DNA from: a virus
Direction: 5' to 3' (one strand)
IMG/VR virus record: IMGVR_UViG_3300036851_000192
Location: 1 to 39,145 of that record
DNA length: 39,145 nucleotides
Each line of letters starts with the position of its first letter. Position 1 is the first letter of the stretch. The position numbers and the translations under genes were made by a program. The notes below the pieces were generated by a model. The model worked only from the letters and a program-made list of their open reading frames with translations, made no database searches and was not told where the DNA came from. Positions 1 through 7,459 of the stretch are shown piece after piece.

Positions 1-127
1 GATGCGCGAGCCCCAGACGACGTTCGGATAGTTAGGACTGCCCCCGGCGATGAGCCGCTGCTGATACAGGCCCACGGCCTGCGGGTACTTGTCGACCGAA
101 TTCCATTGCACCTGCCGAAGCGCCCAG
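1..127. repeat. Direct terminal repeat, left copy (circular-contig overlap)
   Basis: These 127 bases are identical to 39019-39145. The repeat lies wholly inside a tail gene, and joining the two copies restores one continuous reading frame. It therefore marks a circular or circularly permuted genome. The length of exactly 127 matches a common assembler word size, so this is more likely an assembly overlap than a physical T7-type terminal repeat. Confidence 0.95.
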
Positions 128-1077
128 CCTCCCGAGGGCGCCTGCGTGGTCGCGGCAAGGAGCGTGCGCACGATTCCCGAGACGCTCACGTCGGTCGTGA
201 AAGCCGTGATCTCGACCAGGCCGTCATTGATCTCGACGAAACTGCCGATGTGCGTGTTCTGAGCGAAGTTCTTCCATGCCGAGGCCGCTGCGGTGAGGGT
301 GATCGTTGCGCCCTCGGGCCCGGTCGCGCTCGGGGTGACCGCGGTCTTCGGCGACTCGGTGATCGACCAGCTATTCGCCGCGATCGGGCCCGTCGAGGCG
401 AAGGCATCGGCCGCCGCGATGTTCAGCGTGGCAACCGTGGTCGAGGTGAAGCCGGTGATCTCGCCAAGCCCGGCCCCGGCTTGAATGAAGCGCCCGACGT
501 CAGATGCACGGAACGAGTCCGCGCCGGCGGTTGCCGTGACAGCCCCGCCCGAGGTCGCCGAGAGCGTGAGCGTCGTGTTCGGGCGCTCGCCGATCTCCTC
601 CGATGGCGGCACCTCCCAGTCGATCTCGGAGAGCTTCCAGGCGGTGTTCCCGAAGCGCACGAGCTTTCGCATCGGATAGTCCTGGTGCGCGAGAAACATG
701 GTGTCGGCCGCCTGCACGTAGCGCAGCCCGTCGAGGTCGGTGTCGTCCCAGGGCGAGACGATCTCGTAGGGGTTGCCGCCGTCCATCACCTGGCCCGACG
801 AGGTGAAGAAGCGAATGTAGAGCTCGCCGAACTCGAGCACGAAGGCCTGCTCCCGACTGAAGACGAACGGGGCGAGCCGCGTCTGCTTGGTATTGTTCTT
901 CGCCCCGGCGGTGTAGCGCGTGCCCGGGCGGCTTCGCGCCCCGCCGTGCACGAGCGAATAGGCATTGAGCAGCGTCTTTGCCCCGTTCGCGTAGCGCGTG
1001 ACGTCGGTGCGCGCCAGCAGCCGCGGGGAGATTTCGCCCGCGGTGAAGTTGGTTTTCCAGTAGGAGAGGCGCGCCAT
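1..1077 (-). CDS. Tail tubular protein B-like (gp12-like), N-terminal part; continues at 39018
   Basis: This is the first 359 codons of an 806-residue protein; the rest is at 37675-39018 once the circle is closed, and the frames match exactly. The start ATG at 1077 overlaps the TGA of the upstream tail tube A gene by one base (TGATG). The N-terminus carries the usual short-tail nozzle signature: an early TAGEISPR, then GGARSRPGTRY at about residue 46. T7 gp12 is 794 residues, so the size fits. In T7-like phages this protein forms the tail nozzle below the gp11 adaptor and holds the fibres. Residues about 170-320 hold beta-rich repeats of the kind databases label ubiquitin-activating E1 FCCH-like. 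The role comes from family knowledge and gene order. Confidence 0.88.
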   Translation of the reverse strand, partial: MARLSYWKTNFTAGEISPRLLARTDVTRYANGAKTLLNAYSLVHGGARSRPGTRYTAGAKNNTKQTRLAPFVFSREQAFVLEFGELYIRFFTSSGQVMDGGNPYEIVSPWDDTDLDGLRYVQAADTMFLAHQDYPMRKLVRFGNTAWKLSEIDWEVPPSEEIGERPNTTLTLSATSGGAVTATAGADSFRASDVGRFIQAGAGLGEITGFTSTTVATLNIAAADAFASTGPIAANSWSITESPKTAVTPSATGPEGATITLTAAASAWKNFAQNTHIGSFVEINDGLVEITAFTTDVSVSGIVRTLLAATTQAPSGGWALRQVQWNSVDKYPQAVGLYQQRLIAGGSPNYPNVVWGSRI

Positions 1078-1646
1078 CAGCGCCGCGCGTTGAGCAGCGG
1101 AAAGTCACCGAGCTGCTCGGGCGGGTTTTCCAGCCCGTCGATCGTGCGCGCCTGGCGAAGCTTCAAGTCCCAGAGCCTGGTCATCGCCTCGAACATCGAG
1201 GCCGATTTCGTGATCGGGTAGGCGCAGGTCATGGCCATGTACGCCTCGGCGGCTTGCACGAGGAGCGCGTCCCAGCTGGGGATGTCCTCGTTTTTGTAGA
1301 CGTAGCGCAGCTTGAGCTCGGCCTCGTCGAAAAGGATCTTTCGGCCCTCGAGCTCGAATTCCGGGTACTCGCCGCGCTCGCCGATCGAAAGAAGCCGCAG
1401 GCAGTCGCCCGGTAGCGTGAAGGCGTAGGCCCATTCGAAGGCCGGCGCCACGGCGTCGGGTGCGAGGGCGACGCGCTTTATCGCGCAGTTCCACGGATGC
1501 GAGCGCAGCACCGCCTCGAGCGTATTCGGCCAGAGGTTCGCCACGAGCAGCGCCCGGTCGTTGTCATCGTCGAAGCTGTTGATCGTCTGCGCGCCCAGAA
1601 GAAGGAGCGCGTTGGAGCAAATCTGTACCTCGCTCGTCGCTGGCAT
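1077..1646 (-). CDS. Tail tubular protein A-like (T7 gp11-like adaptor)
   Basis: This 189-residue protein matches the T7 gp11 family in length (T7 gp11 is 196 residues) and pattern. It opens with an ICSNALLLLGAQTI motif, followed by DDDNDRA and then HPWNCAIKR at about residues 51-59. In T7 the protein makes a dodecameric ring between portal and nozzle. The start ATG follows a purine-rich GGGGGCAGG. The stop overlaps the start of the tail tube B gene. Its place after the capsid genes and before gp12-, gp14-, gp15- and gp16-like genes is the canonical T7 order. Confidence 0.9.
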   Translation of the reverse strand: MPATSEVQICSNALLLLGAQTINSFDDDNDRALLVANLWPNTLEAVLRSHPWNCAIKRVALAPDAVAPAFEWAYAFTLPGDCLRLLSIGERGEYPEFELEGRKILFDEAELKLRYVYKNEDIPSWDALLVQAAEAYMAMTCAYPITKSASMFEAMTRLWDLKLRQARTIDGLENPPEQLGDFPLLNARR

Positions 1647-1660
1647 CGCCTGCCCCCATC

Positions 1661-1681
1661 AAAACGCCCGGGGCGGGCGTT
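1661..1681 (-). terminator. Terminator-like hairpin between capsid and tail genes
   Basis: On the minus strand a 7-bp stem (AACGCCC and GGGCGTT) with a 5-base loop is followed by TTTTG. It lies in the 63-base gap after the capsid-associated gene and before tail tube A. The short U run suggests partial termination, which could set high capsid and lower tail expression from one transcript. That role is inferred. Confidence 0.5.
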
Positions 1682-1709
1682 AGCCTTCTTCCCCGGGCGT
1701 TGCCGGCTG

Positions 1710-2342
1710 CTACTCGACCGCGATGACGAAGTGACCGTTCAGCTTCGCCAGATCGGGGATGGTGCCGCCCTCGACCTTTGCCTGAAGCAGCACGCCTTCC
1801 TTGCTCCAGAACTGATGCGCCGCATCGTTGCCGAGCTCGTCGGACGGATTAAAGCTACCTGCGGCGGAAACGTCGGCCGCGGAATGCAGCCCGTCCTCGT
1901 CTGCGGCGACCGCATCGCCATCGGGCTCGGTGTAGGCCGTCCAGCCGACATCGAGCGTGCGCGCGGCGCCCAAGGCGTCGTGCCCGACGCGCGAGAGTGA
2001 GCCAAATAACGTCACGCGCCCGGCCGGCAGCTTCACGAGATCCACGGTCGAGTTGATGTCGCCCGCGCCCGCTTGCGTAAAGTCGAAGCGCAGCACCCGG
2101 AGCTTCCCGTAGTACGTGTCTGCCGACTGCTTCACGCTTGGCGTCTTGTCAAGGTCGGTCAGCTGCGTCGACTTCTGCGCGGTGACCACGTACGCGACCG
2201 CCATGCCCTCGAGATCCTGCGCCCAGCGATCGAAGAAGCGCGCGAGCCTTTCGGCGAGCGGCCTCGAGATCACGGCCGCCAGCGCGAGGACGCCGGCAAT
2301 CGCCATCAGCAGGAGGAACTTCGCGACTTGCAGAGTGTTCAT
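1710..2342 (-). CDS. Putative capsid-associated (decoration/head) protein with N-terminal membrane segment
   Basis: The 210-residue protein sits immediately downstream of the major capsid gene, where tailed phages often place a decoration or head-completion protein. The start ATG at 2342 has a good ribosome site (AAGGA, about 7 bases upstream); a longer in-frame extension to 2501 would run back into the capsid gene and looks non-coding. Residues about 8-24 form a hydrophobic helix (KFLLLMAIAGVLALAAVI). From residue 47 (MAVAYVV) the sequence is beta-rich, with DINSTVDLVKLPAGRV, FGSLSRV and GGTIP motifs typical of small phage structural proteins. An internal start at that Met would remove the membrane segment but has a poor ribosome site. 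No family is named with certainty. Confidence 0.6.
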   Translation of the reverse strand: MNTLQVAKFLLLMAIAGVLALAAVISRPLAERLARFFDRWAQDLEGMAVAYVVTAQKSTQLTDLDKTPSVKQSADTYYGKLRVLRFDFTQAGAGDINSTVDLVKLPAGRVTLFGSLSRVGHDALGAARTLDVGWTAYTEPDGDAVAADEDGLHSAADVSAAGSFNPSDELGNDAAHQFWSKEGVLLQAKVEGGTIPDLAKLNGHFVIAVE

Positions 2343-2430
2343 GTTGCTTTCCTTCTCGTCGCCCGGAGGCCCGGCCGCCCCGAGGTGGCAGCGGCCGAGA
2401 TAGCGGGCTTTCGCTCTGTGCCCGTCTCGA

Positions 2431-3447
2431 TTACTCGAGGCAGGCGGTTTCGACGACCTTCGCCTCTTCGACCCGCACCGCGCCGATCGACATGCGCGCA
2501 TAGGGCTGAAGGGCGTAGGACTTGTCGGCGCGCTCGGTGAGCCGCGTCATCACCTCGGCGCCGATGCCAAGGGCGATGCCCGACTTCGCCCAGGAGATGA
2601 GGAACCGGTCGTTGGTGACCTTGTCCGCTCGCTCGAATGGCACCCACTCGAAGCCCGCCCACTTGCCCTTCAGGTTGCCCTCCTGAAGCATGCGCACGGC
2701 CAGGTGATCGACCGAGGTGAGCGTGGTGTCGCCGAGCACGTCCTCGAGCGCCTCCGACGAGAAGATGTGATACAGCGTCTCGCCGTTTTCCTCGTCAGCC
2801 TCGTTCGCGCGGAAGAGCTTGCGGGCGGTGATGATCTTCGTCTTCGTGAGCCCGGCGCCCGCAACCGCGATCTTCTGCGCCGCGGTGAGCGCGACCGTGC
2901 CCGAGGCGGCGCGCGCTGCTCCGCGAGCGGCGTCATAGATCACGTCGTCTTTTGTGCGGTTCATCGCCGCGACGCCCGCCTTGAGATACTCCGACTCGGG
3001 ACTGGCCAGCATCTTTTTCTTGTCGAGCTCATCGACGAGATCCGCCCACTCGTAATCGTCGAGGTCGATCCAGCGCGTGCTGTGCGCCGTCTCGATGAGC
3101 GGGGTGTCGCCGTGGCGCGTGGTCTTTTTCTGCGCCGAGGTCGAGCCGATGCGGTTGATCTTCTTCGAATCGCCGACGATGTTCGGCTCCAGGCGCACCC
3201 GCGAGCCCAGCCGCGACTCGGTCTGCTGCGACAGGTGCACGAAGTTCGCGCTGAACTGCTGCACGAAGGCCTCCGTGATCTGGAACGACCAGGCGATGCC
3301 GTGCTTGAGCGTGAGCCACTCGGGCAGCTGCTGCTGGAAGACTGCGCGCGGCATGGCGATCGCCAGCTGCGCCGCGGTGACGAGGAGAGCAGCGACCCCG
3401 ACCGCGATGCCGAGGACCAGGGCCCCGGCGAACTTGAAAGGTTTCAT
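2431..3447 (-). CDS. Major capsid protein with N-terminal membrane segment
   Basis: The 338-residue protein carries the capsid signature of the podovirus Phage_capsid_2-like family: FVQQFSANF at about residue 59, TTRHGDTP, then a WADLVDELDKKKM stretch, and the C-terminal GAVRVEEAKVVE. The start ATG at 3447 has a strong GGGAGAGG site. Unusually, residues 5-31 are a hydrophobic helix (AGALVLGIAVGVAALLV) ending in AQLAIA, which resembles a signal-peptidase site. Typical relatives start just before the FVQQF motif, so this copy carries roughly 50 extra residues. An internal ATG at residue 32 lacks a ribosome site. Scaffold lies upstream and the capsid-associated protein downstream. Confidence 0.85.
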   Translation of the reverse strand: MKPFKFAGALVLGIAVGVAALLVTAAQLAIAMPRAVFQQQLPEWLTLKHGIAWSFQITEAFVQQFSANFVHLSQQTESRLGSRVRLEPNIVGDSKKINRIGSTSAQKKTTRHGDTPLIETAHSTRWIDLDDYEWADLVDELDKKKMLASPESEYLKAGVAAMNRTKDDVIYDAARGAARAASGTVALTAAQKIAVAGAGLTKTKIITARKLFRANEADEENGETLYHIFSSEALEDVLGDTTLTSVDHLAVRMLQEGNLKGKWAGFEWVPFERADKVTNDRFLISWAKSGIALGIGAEVMTRLTERADKSYALQPYARMSIGAVRVEEAKVVETACLE

Positions 3448-3454
3448 GACCTCT

Positions 3455-3486
3455 CCCGAAAAAAGTTGAACAAGCGTTTTTTCGGG
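3455..3486 (-). promoter_or_regulatory. Hairpin just upstream of the capsid ribosome site
   Basis: A 10-bp perfect inverted repeat (CCCGAAAAAA and TTTTTTCGGG) with a 12-base loop ends just before GGGAGAGG, the capsid ribosome site. On the minus strand it would form a stem in the capsid leader. It could be an RNA-processing or stabilising element or an attenuator; the sequence alone does not decide. Confidence 0.5.
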
Positions 3487-3730
3487 TTGTGCCGCCATTT
3501 AGCCGGCGCGTTCTTCACGCGCACCTGGCCGACGGGCCCGGCGTGCGCCGCGGTTTAACGCCCTGCGGTGCTCGGGCGGCGGGCCGGCCTATGCCGGTTA
3601 TGCCGCAATCCCGCTACGCTCGCGCCCGGGCCCCAGGTCTTTCAGGGTTATGCCGGGTGCGCGGTCGCGGTCAGCGGCTTTGTACGACGAGCGTCCCCGC
3701 AAACGGGGCGCTAATGCGTTTTTCTGCGTT
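3487..3730. other. Noncoding interval between scaffold and capsid genes
   Basis: No convincing reading frame is seen on either strand. The interval holds two copies of GGTTATGCCG about 50 bases apart, a CCCCGCAAACGGGG hairpin next to the scaffold stop, and a 17-base AT-rich word (3709-3725) repeated inside the small terminase gene. With the hairpin at 3455-3486 it makes the longest gene-free stretch of the minus arm. It is a plausible place for a late promoter or RNA-processing site, although no clear sigma-70 promoter is visible. Confidence 0.5.
3709..3725. repeat. 17-bp repeat, copy 1 (CGCTAATGCGTTTTTCT)
   Basis: This 17-base word recurs exactly at 30372-30388 in the same orientation. Here it lies just beyond the scaffold stop, in the gap before the capsid gene. 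Confidence 0.6.
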
Positions 3731-4714
3731 CTACGCGGCCTGCCGGCGCTCGCGTGCCGCCTTCGCCTCGTGATGCCTGGTGACCTTGGCGACGGTCTCC
3801 TTGTGGCGCGGGTCGGTCGCGTTCCAGTAGGGCGAGTCCTCTTTGCCCGGTCCGCCGCGCATCAGCTGCTCGAGGCTCTCGCCATCGAGGATCGCGTCGG
3901 GGTAGACGCCCGGGTCCTCACCCATCTCGGCGCCCACCTTGTCGAGCAGCCGAATGATCGCCGGGATGTTCCCCAGCTTGTCGATCTTCGACATGTCCTC
4001 GGGGCTGGCGTAAGCGGCGAACGTGCGATAGGCGCGCTGCACCGCCTTGGTCATCGCCTCCTCGGTCTTGTAGAAGCCCATGAGCTCGGAGCGCGCCTTC
4101 TCCTGCGAGAACTGGGCGACCTGGTCAGAAATGAGCGGCAGATTCTTGTAAAACTCACCGAGGAACCACTCGTATTGCTTTTGCGTGACGCCATGCTCGA
4201 GCGCGCCCTGTCGGAATGCCTTGTCGAGTCGCGGGTCGATGTCGACGCCGAGCTTTTTCACTTCCTCGGGCACGTCGAATTTGTAATCCTCGGCTGCTTT
4301 GGGCGGCAGACCCACGGTGCGCATCCTGGTCTCGAGCTCGCCCAGCGACTTGAACGCCGCTTCCTCGCGCAGCGCGCCCTTCTCGTGGTCCCAGTATTTC
4401 GGGGGGACGTGCTTCGGCCGGCGCGTGTCCTTCTCGGCCGCAGCGAGCGCTTTCGCCTCTGGGGTGTCTGCCGGCGGCGGCTCTGGGTCTTTGCCATCTG
4501 TGCCGAGTTTCTCGAGGAGCGATTTGTCGTCCTTCTTCGGCGGCGCCGGGGGCGGGGCAGCGGGCGGCGCAGGTGGCGCTGGCGGCTCCGGGGGAGCAGG
4601 CGGTGCCGGCGGCGCTGCAGGCGGGGCAGGAGGAGCGGGCGGCGCGGGCGGTTCCTGCGCGATCGACAGCAGCGGGACGAGCGACAGCAGTAGAGCGATG
4701 AGCAGCTTACGCAT
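3731..4714 (-). CDS. Capsid scaffolding protein (T7 gp9-like) with signal-like N-terminus and Pro/Ala linker
   Basis: This is a 327-residue protein directly upstream of the major capsid gene. Residues about 77-330 are helical and charged, with VPPKYWDHEKGALR followed by LKSLGELE-type residues, the pattern of T7-like capsid assembly scaffolds. Scaffolds guide procapsid assembly and then leave. The first 20 residues (MRKLLIALLLSLVPLLSIAQ) look like a cleavable signal peptide or membrane anchor. They are followed by about 40 residues of PPAPP repeats, a linker resembling the rigid periplasmic linker of TonB. Such an N-terminus is not usual for scaffolds. The ATG at 4714 overlaps the Bbp19-like stop by 8 bases and has a GAAGAGG site. 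Confidence 0.8.
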   Translation of the reverse strand: MRKLLIALLLSLVPLLSIAQEPPAPPAPPAPPAAPPAPPAPPEPPAPPAPPAAPPPAPPKKDDKSLLEKLGTDGKDPEPPPADTPEAKALAAAEKDTRRPKHVPPKYWDHEKGALREEAAFKSLGELETRMRTVGLPPKAAEDYKFDVPEEVKKLGVDIDPRLDKAFRQGALEHGVTQKQYEWFLGEFYKNLPLISDQVAQFSQEKARSELMGFYKTEEAMTKAVQRAYRTFAAYASPEDMSKIDKLGNIPAIIRLLDKVGAEMGEDPGVYPDAILDGESLEQLMRGGPGKEDSPYWNATDPRHKETVAKVTRHHEAKAARERRQAA

Positions 4715-4961
4715 GCGGGTCCTCTTCGATTTGTCCGATTTTCCTGAGAATGAAGCCGACCACTTCCTTTTGCGCGGCGCGCGCCTCGGTCTCGCGCTGC
4801 GCCTCGAGGCCGCCGACCACGTACACCGGCCGGTCGTGAAAGAGCGCGACGAGATGCTCGAGCACCTTCTGGCCCTGCCTGAAGCCGACGAAGACCGCCT
4901 TGTAATCCTCGGCCGTCGCGAGCGGCGCGCCGAGCTTCTGCGCTGGCGCGAGCTCAGGCAT
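4707..4961 (-). CDS. Bbp19-family phage protein
   Basis: The 84-residue protein has the Bbp19-like pattern: EDYKAVF, then GQKVLEHLVALFH, then a run of Ala, Arg and Glu ending in VVGFILRKI. The family is named after a Bordetella BPP-1 gene and is found between portal and capsid genes in podoviruses; its exact role is not settled. The ATG at 4961 is preceded by AGGCGAGG, and the gene overlaps the upstream stop by 8 bases. An upstream TTG (4979) is less likely. Confidence 0.75.
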   Translation of the reverse strand: MPELAPAQKLGAPLATAEDYKAVFVGFRQGQKVLEHLVALFHDRPVYVVGGLEAQRETEARAAQKEVVGFILRKIGQIEEDPHA

Positions 4962-5556
4962 TGCCCTCGCCTTTAACAAGCGTGCTCGTGGGCTTCGGCT
5001 CGGCGAGGATCACGCCGTGCGGCCCCGCGGTGAATGTCGTAGGGTCCTGCACCTGCGAGAACTGCACCGAGGCGAGCGGCCCCTTCGCACCGACGAAGAC
5101 GTGCGGCTGCGCCTCGTACGGGTCGCCCTGGGCTTCCCTCACGATGATGTAGAGGCATTTCGCGAGCTCGTCCAGGCGCCCGAACCACTGTTCCCAGCGG
5201 TTGCCCTCGATCTCGACCAGGAGGTAATGCGTCTTCACCTGGTGCCCGGTCACCTCGCACGTTGTGCTCGCCGGAAGCGGCGCGTCATTGCCGGTGTAGA
5301 GCGAATAGTCACCCCCGAGCATCTTCGTGAAGGCGAGCAGCTTTCGGCTCTTGATCTCGGGGCGGAACTTCGCCCGCAGGAGCTTCCCCGTGAGGTTCAG
5401 CATGATCATCTCGACGGCCTGGGCGAGGTCGACCACGTCGTCGAACTTGAGCTCGAAGGTGCGGCCGCAGGCGACGATCTTGCCCTTGCCGCCATCGACC
5501 GCGAATTCCTCGATGATGCGCCGGCGCGCGACTTCCTTCGGCGGGATCCACTTCAT
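4954..5556 (-). CDS. Conserved phage protein between portal and Bbp19-like gene, function unknown
   Basis: The 200-residue protein is not recognised by motif. It begins with a basic MKWIPPKEVARRR segment, has mixed alpha/beta character and shows no membrane segment or obvious catalytic motif. The start overlaps the portal stop by one base and the end overlaps the Bbp19-like gene by 8 bases, so it is translationally coupled to virion genes. By position it is probably a head-related structural or assembly protein. Confidence 0.7.
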   Translation of the reverse strand: MKWIPPKEVARRRIIEEFAVDGGKGKIVACGRTFELKFDDVVDLAQAVEMIMLNLTGKLLRAKFRPEIKSRKLLAFTKMLGGDYSLYTGNDAPLPASTTCEVTGHQVKTHYLLVEIEGNRWEQWFGRLDELAKCLYIIVREAQGDPYEAQPHVFVGAKGPLASVQFSQVQDPTTFTAGPHGVILAEPKPTSTLVKGEGNA

Positions 5557-7178
5557 CAGGCGGCTTGCTTTGCTCTCTCGGCGAGAACGTCGGTCACAAC
5601 GGCTTTCATGTTCGCCTGCTGCGCGGCTGCGGCCTTCTGCTCGCGGCGCGCTTTCACCTCGTCCTCGTCGGGGATGAGATTCGCCGGCACGCCCAGGAGC
5701 TCGGCGCGGTGCCTGCGCGCCTCGTCCCAGTTGTAAAGGTCGACCGCATCGGTGAGCCCGGCCCCCAGCTGCGCACCGAGCGCGCCCTCGTAGCGATCCA
5801 TCGCCGCCACGTCGACGGCCTTCTGTGCCCGGGCAATCGGCGAGTTATAGGTGACGCCGATCGAGCGGCTCGCCTCCATGATCGAGCGCGGCGCGGGCGG
5901 CAGCACGCCCGCCCGGTAGGCGATGCCGAAGCAGCGCTTGACGAGCCACTGCAGGTATTCCGACTGCATGCGCCCGTAGATCGGGCCGAGCAGCTGCCGG
6001 ATGAGCTCGACGCGCACGAGGATCTCGGTCGCCGTGGGCGGGGTGCCGGCCTTCAGCTGCGGCTCAAGCTGATCGGCCATGAAGATCCTGCGCACCGCGC
6101 GCTGCAGCCGGTCGAGCTCGAGCACCGCGACGTCGAACTTCCCGGCCGGCTGGATCGGCCAGAAGTTATCTTTGGCCGCCATCACGATCACCTTGCGCGG
6201 GCCGACCCGGATCGAGCGGGCGTTGAGCACGCCATCGTCAACCGCGCCATACATGCCAGAGAGGGCGAGGTCCATGTTTCCGAGGTCATACTTCACGACC
6301 TCGTTGAGCGTCTTCATGTCGGGCAGCGCTTCGAACGCAGGCCCGAAGGCGTAGGCCGAGCCCGGCACCGGGCGCCAGCGCGGCACACCGAGCGGGTTCT
6401 CGTGATAGCCCGACTCGCGCACGATCTTCTTCGTGTCGGTCTCGATGTGCACCGAGGCAAACGGCAGGTTGACCGAGAACATGCCGTGCGGGCCGGTGCG
6501 CGGGTAGGTACAGCGCACGAATTGCACCTGCTCGTCGGGCTTGGTGCGGGCGAGCTCGCGCACCTTCTCCGAGAGCATCTCGGCGCCGTAGTCGCGTTCC
6601 GCCTGCTCGGCTGAAAGCGCGAATTCATTGAACGCGGTGTCAACCGGCCCGCCTGGACGCGAGCAGGCGAAATAGCTATTCGGCAGCGGCCACTCGTCGA
6701 AGCGGTAGCCGCCCTCGTCGGGGTCCTCGTCGGCGAACATCCCGAACATGCCGGCGATGGCCATGTCGAGCATGCAGTCGAAGCTCACCGCGTCGAAGTT
6801 CGACGAATGAACGTTTTCCCAGATGAAATCGGCGGACTCGTCGAGCCAGCGGTGTTCCTCGTCGGTCTCATCGCCGAGCTCAAGGCCAGGCCAGCGCGAA
6901 TTCGAAGGCGTGAGCCCCGACTGCAGGCCCGAGGCGAGGATGCGCGCGCCGTCGGTGCCGGTGCCGTCGAGAAGATCGGCCTGCAGGGTCTTCGCGGTCG
7001 AGGCGTTCTGCGCGCCGACATCACCGCCGCTCGGGCTCCCTTGCGTCTCGAGCGCGACGCCGCGCAGCGGGTAGGTGTAGCGGTAGCACTGACGCCACGG
7101 CTCGTCGACGGTCGCAACGCGGCGAGCTTTCAGCTGCTCGAGCCGCTTCAGGAGCTTCGCGCCGTCGGCCCGCAGCAT
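5556..7178 (-). CDS. Portal (head-to-tail connector) protein
   Basis: The 540-residue protein has the size and pattern of T7 gp8-type portals. It starts with LKRLEQLKARR, has a WRQCYRYTYPL motif at about residue 31, a GLQSGLTPSNSRWP region, VSFDCMLDMAIAG and, late, GTPPTATEILVRVELIRQLLGP. That last segment is typical of the portal helix that precedes the long C-terminal region. Portals form the dodecamer through which DNA is packaged and ejected. The ATG at 7178 is 4 bases past the upstream stop. A longer in-frame extension to 7424 is arginine/serine-rich antisense-like sequence overlapping another gene and is rejected. Confidence 0.88.
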   Translation of the reverse strand: MLRADGAKLLKRLEQLKARRVATVDEPWRQCYRYTYPLRGVALETQGSPSGGDVGAQNASTAKTLQADLLDGTGTDGARILASGLQSGLTPSNSRWPGLELGDETDEEHRWLDESADFIWENVHSSNFDAVSFDCMLDMAIAGMFGMFADEDPDEGGYRFDEWPLPNSYFACSRPGGPVDTAFNEFALSAEQAERDYGAEMLSEKVRELARTKPDEQVQFVRCTYPRTGPHGMFSVNLPFASVHIETDTKKIVRESGYHENPLGVPRWRPVPGSAYAFGPAFEALPDMKTLNEVVKYDLGNMDLALSGMYGAVDDGVLNARSIRVGPRKVIVMAAKDNFWPIQPAGKFDVAVLELDRLQRAVRRIFMADQLEPQLKAGTPPTATEILVRVELIRQLLGPIYGRMQSEYLQWLVKRCFGIAYRAGVLPPAPRSIMEASRSIGVTYNSPIARAQKAVDVAAMDRYEGALGAQLGAGLTDAVDLYNWDEARRHRAELLGVPANLIPDEDEVKARREQKAAAAQQANMKAVVTDVLAERAKQAA

Positions 7179-7182
7179 GCGG

Positions 7183-7458
7183 CTAGGCGCCGAGCGTCGG
7201 TTTGCCGGGCTTCGCCTGGGGCAGCGTGAACGGCAGGTCGATGATGCTGTCGCCCATGCCGCCGGTCGCGAGGAGCGAGGAGCGCCTGCGCCGGCGCCTG
7301 GCGAGCGTCTGCTGCTGAATCGCGGTCTGCTGGGCCTGCGCGGTGATCTCGGCGGCGATCTGCGCGCCCTTCTCCACCTGCTGCGCTGGCGTGGGGGCCG
7401 GCGGCGGCAGCGGAAGATCCGCAATCGCTTGCCAGGCGTGGCTTATGACGGGCGGCAC
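7183..7458 (-). CDS. Small conserved protein preceding the portal
   Basis: The 91-residue protein has a proline-rich start, an ITAQAQQTAIQQQ helix, then RRRRRRSSLLATGGMG and a C-terminal KPTLGA. The basic stretch followed by SLLATGG, with a TLG ending, recurs in small proteins upstream of podovirus portal genes; the function is unknown. It begins 1 base after the preceding stop and ends 4 bases before the portal ATG. Confidence 0.7.
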   Translation of the reverse strand: MPPVISHAWQAIADLPLPPPAPTPAQQVEKGAQIAAEITAQAQQTAIQQQTLARRRRRRSSLLATGGMGDSIIDLPFTLPQAKPGKPTLGA

Positions 7459-7459
7459 G

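Noticed and set aside
1-127. T7-type physical direct terminal repeat
   Set aside because: Length of exactly 127 and location inside an uninterrupted gene fit a circular assembly overlap better; only read data could show otherwise.
1710-2501. Longer form of the capsid-associated protein starting at 2501
   Set aside because: The extra 53 residues overlap the capsid gene end and look antisense-like; ATG 2342 has a clear ribosome site.
3489-3773. Plus-strand frame in the capsid leader
   Set aside because: Arg/Ala-rich composition, no ribosome site, and it runs into the scaffold gene antisense.
5556-7424. Longer portal starting at 7424
   Set aside because: The extra Arg/Ser/Pro-rich 82 residues overlap a well-supported small gene in another frame.
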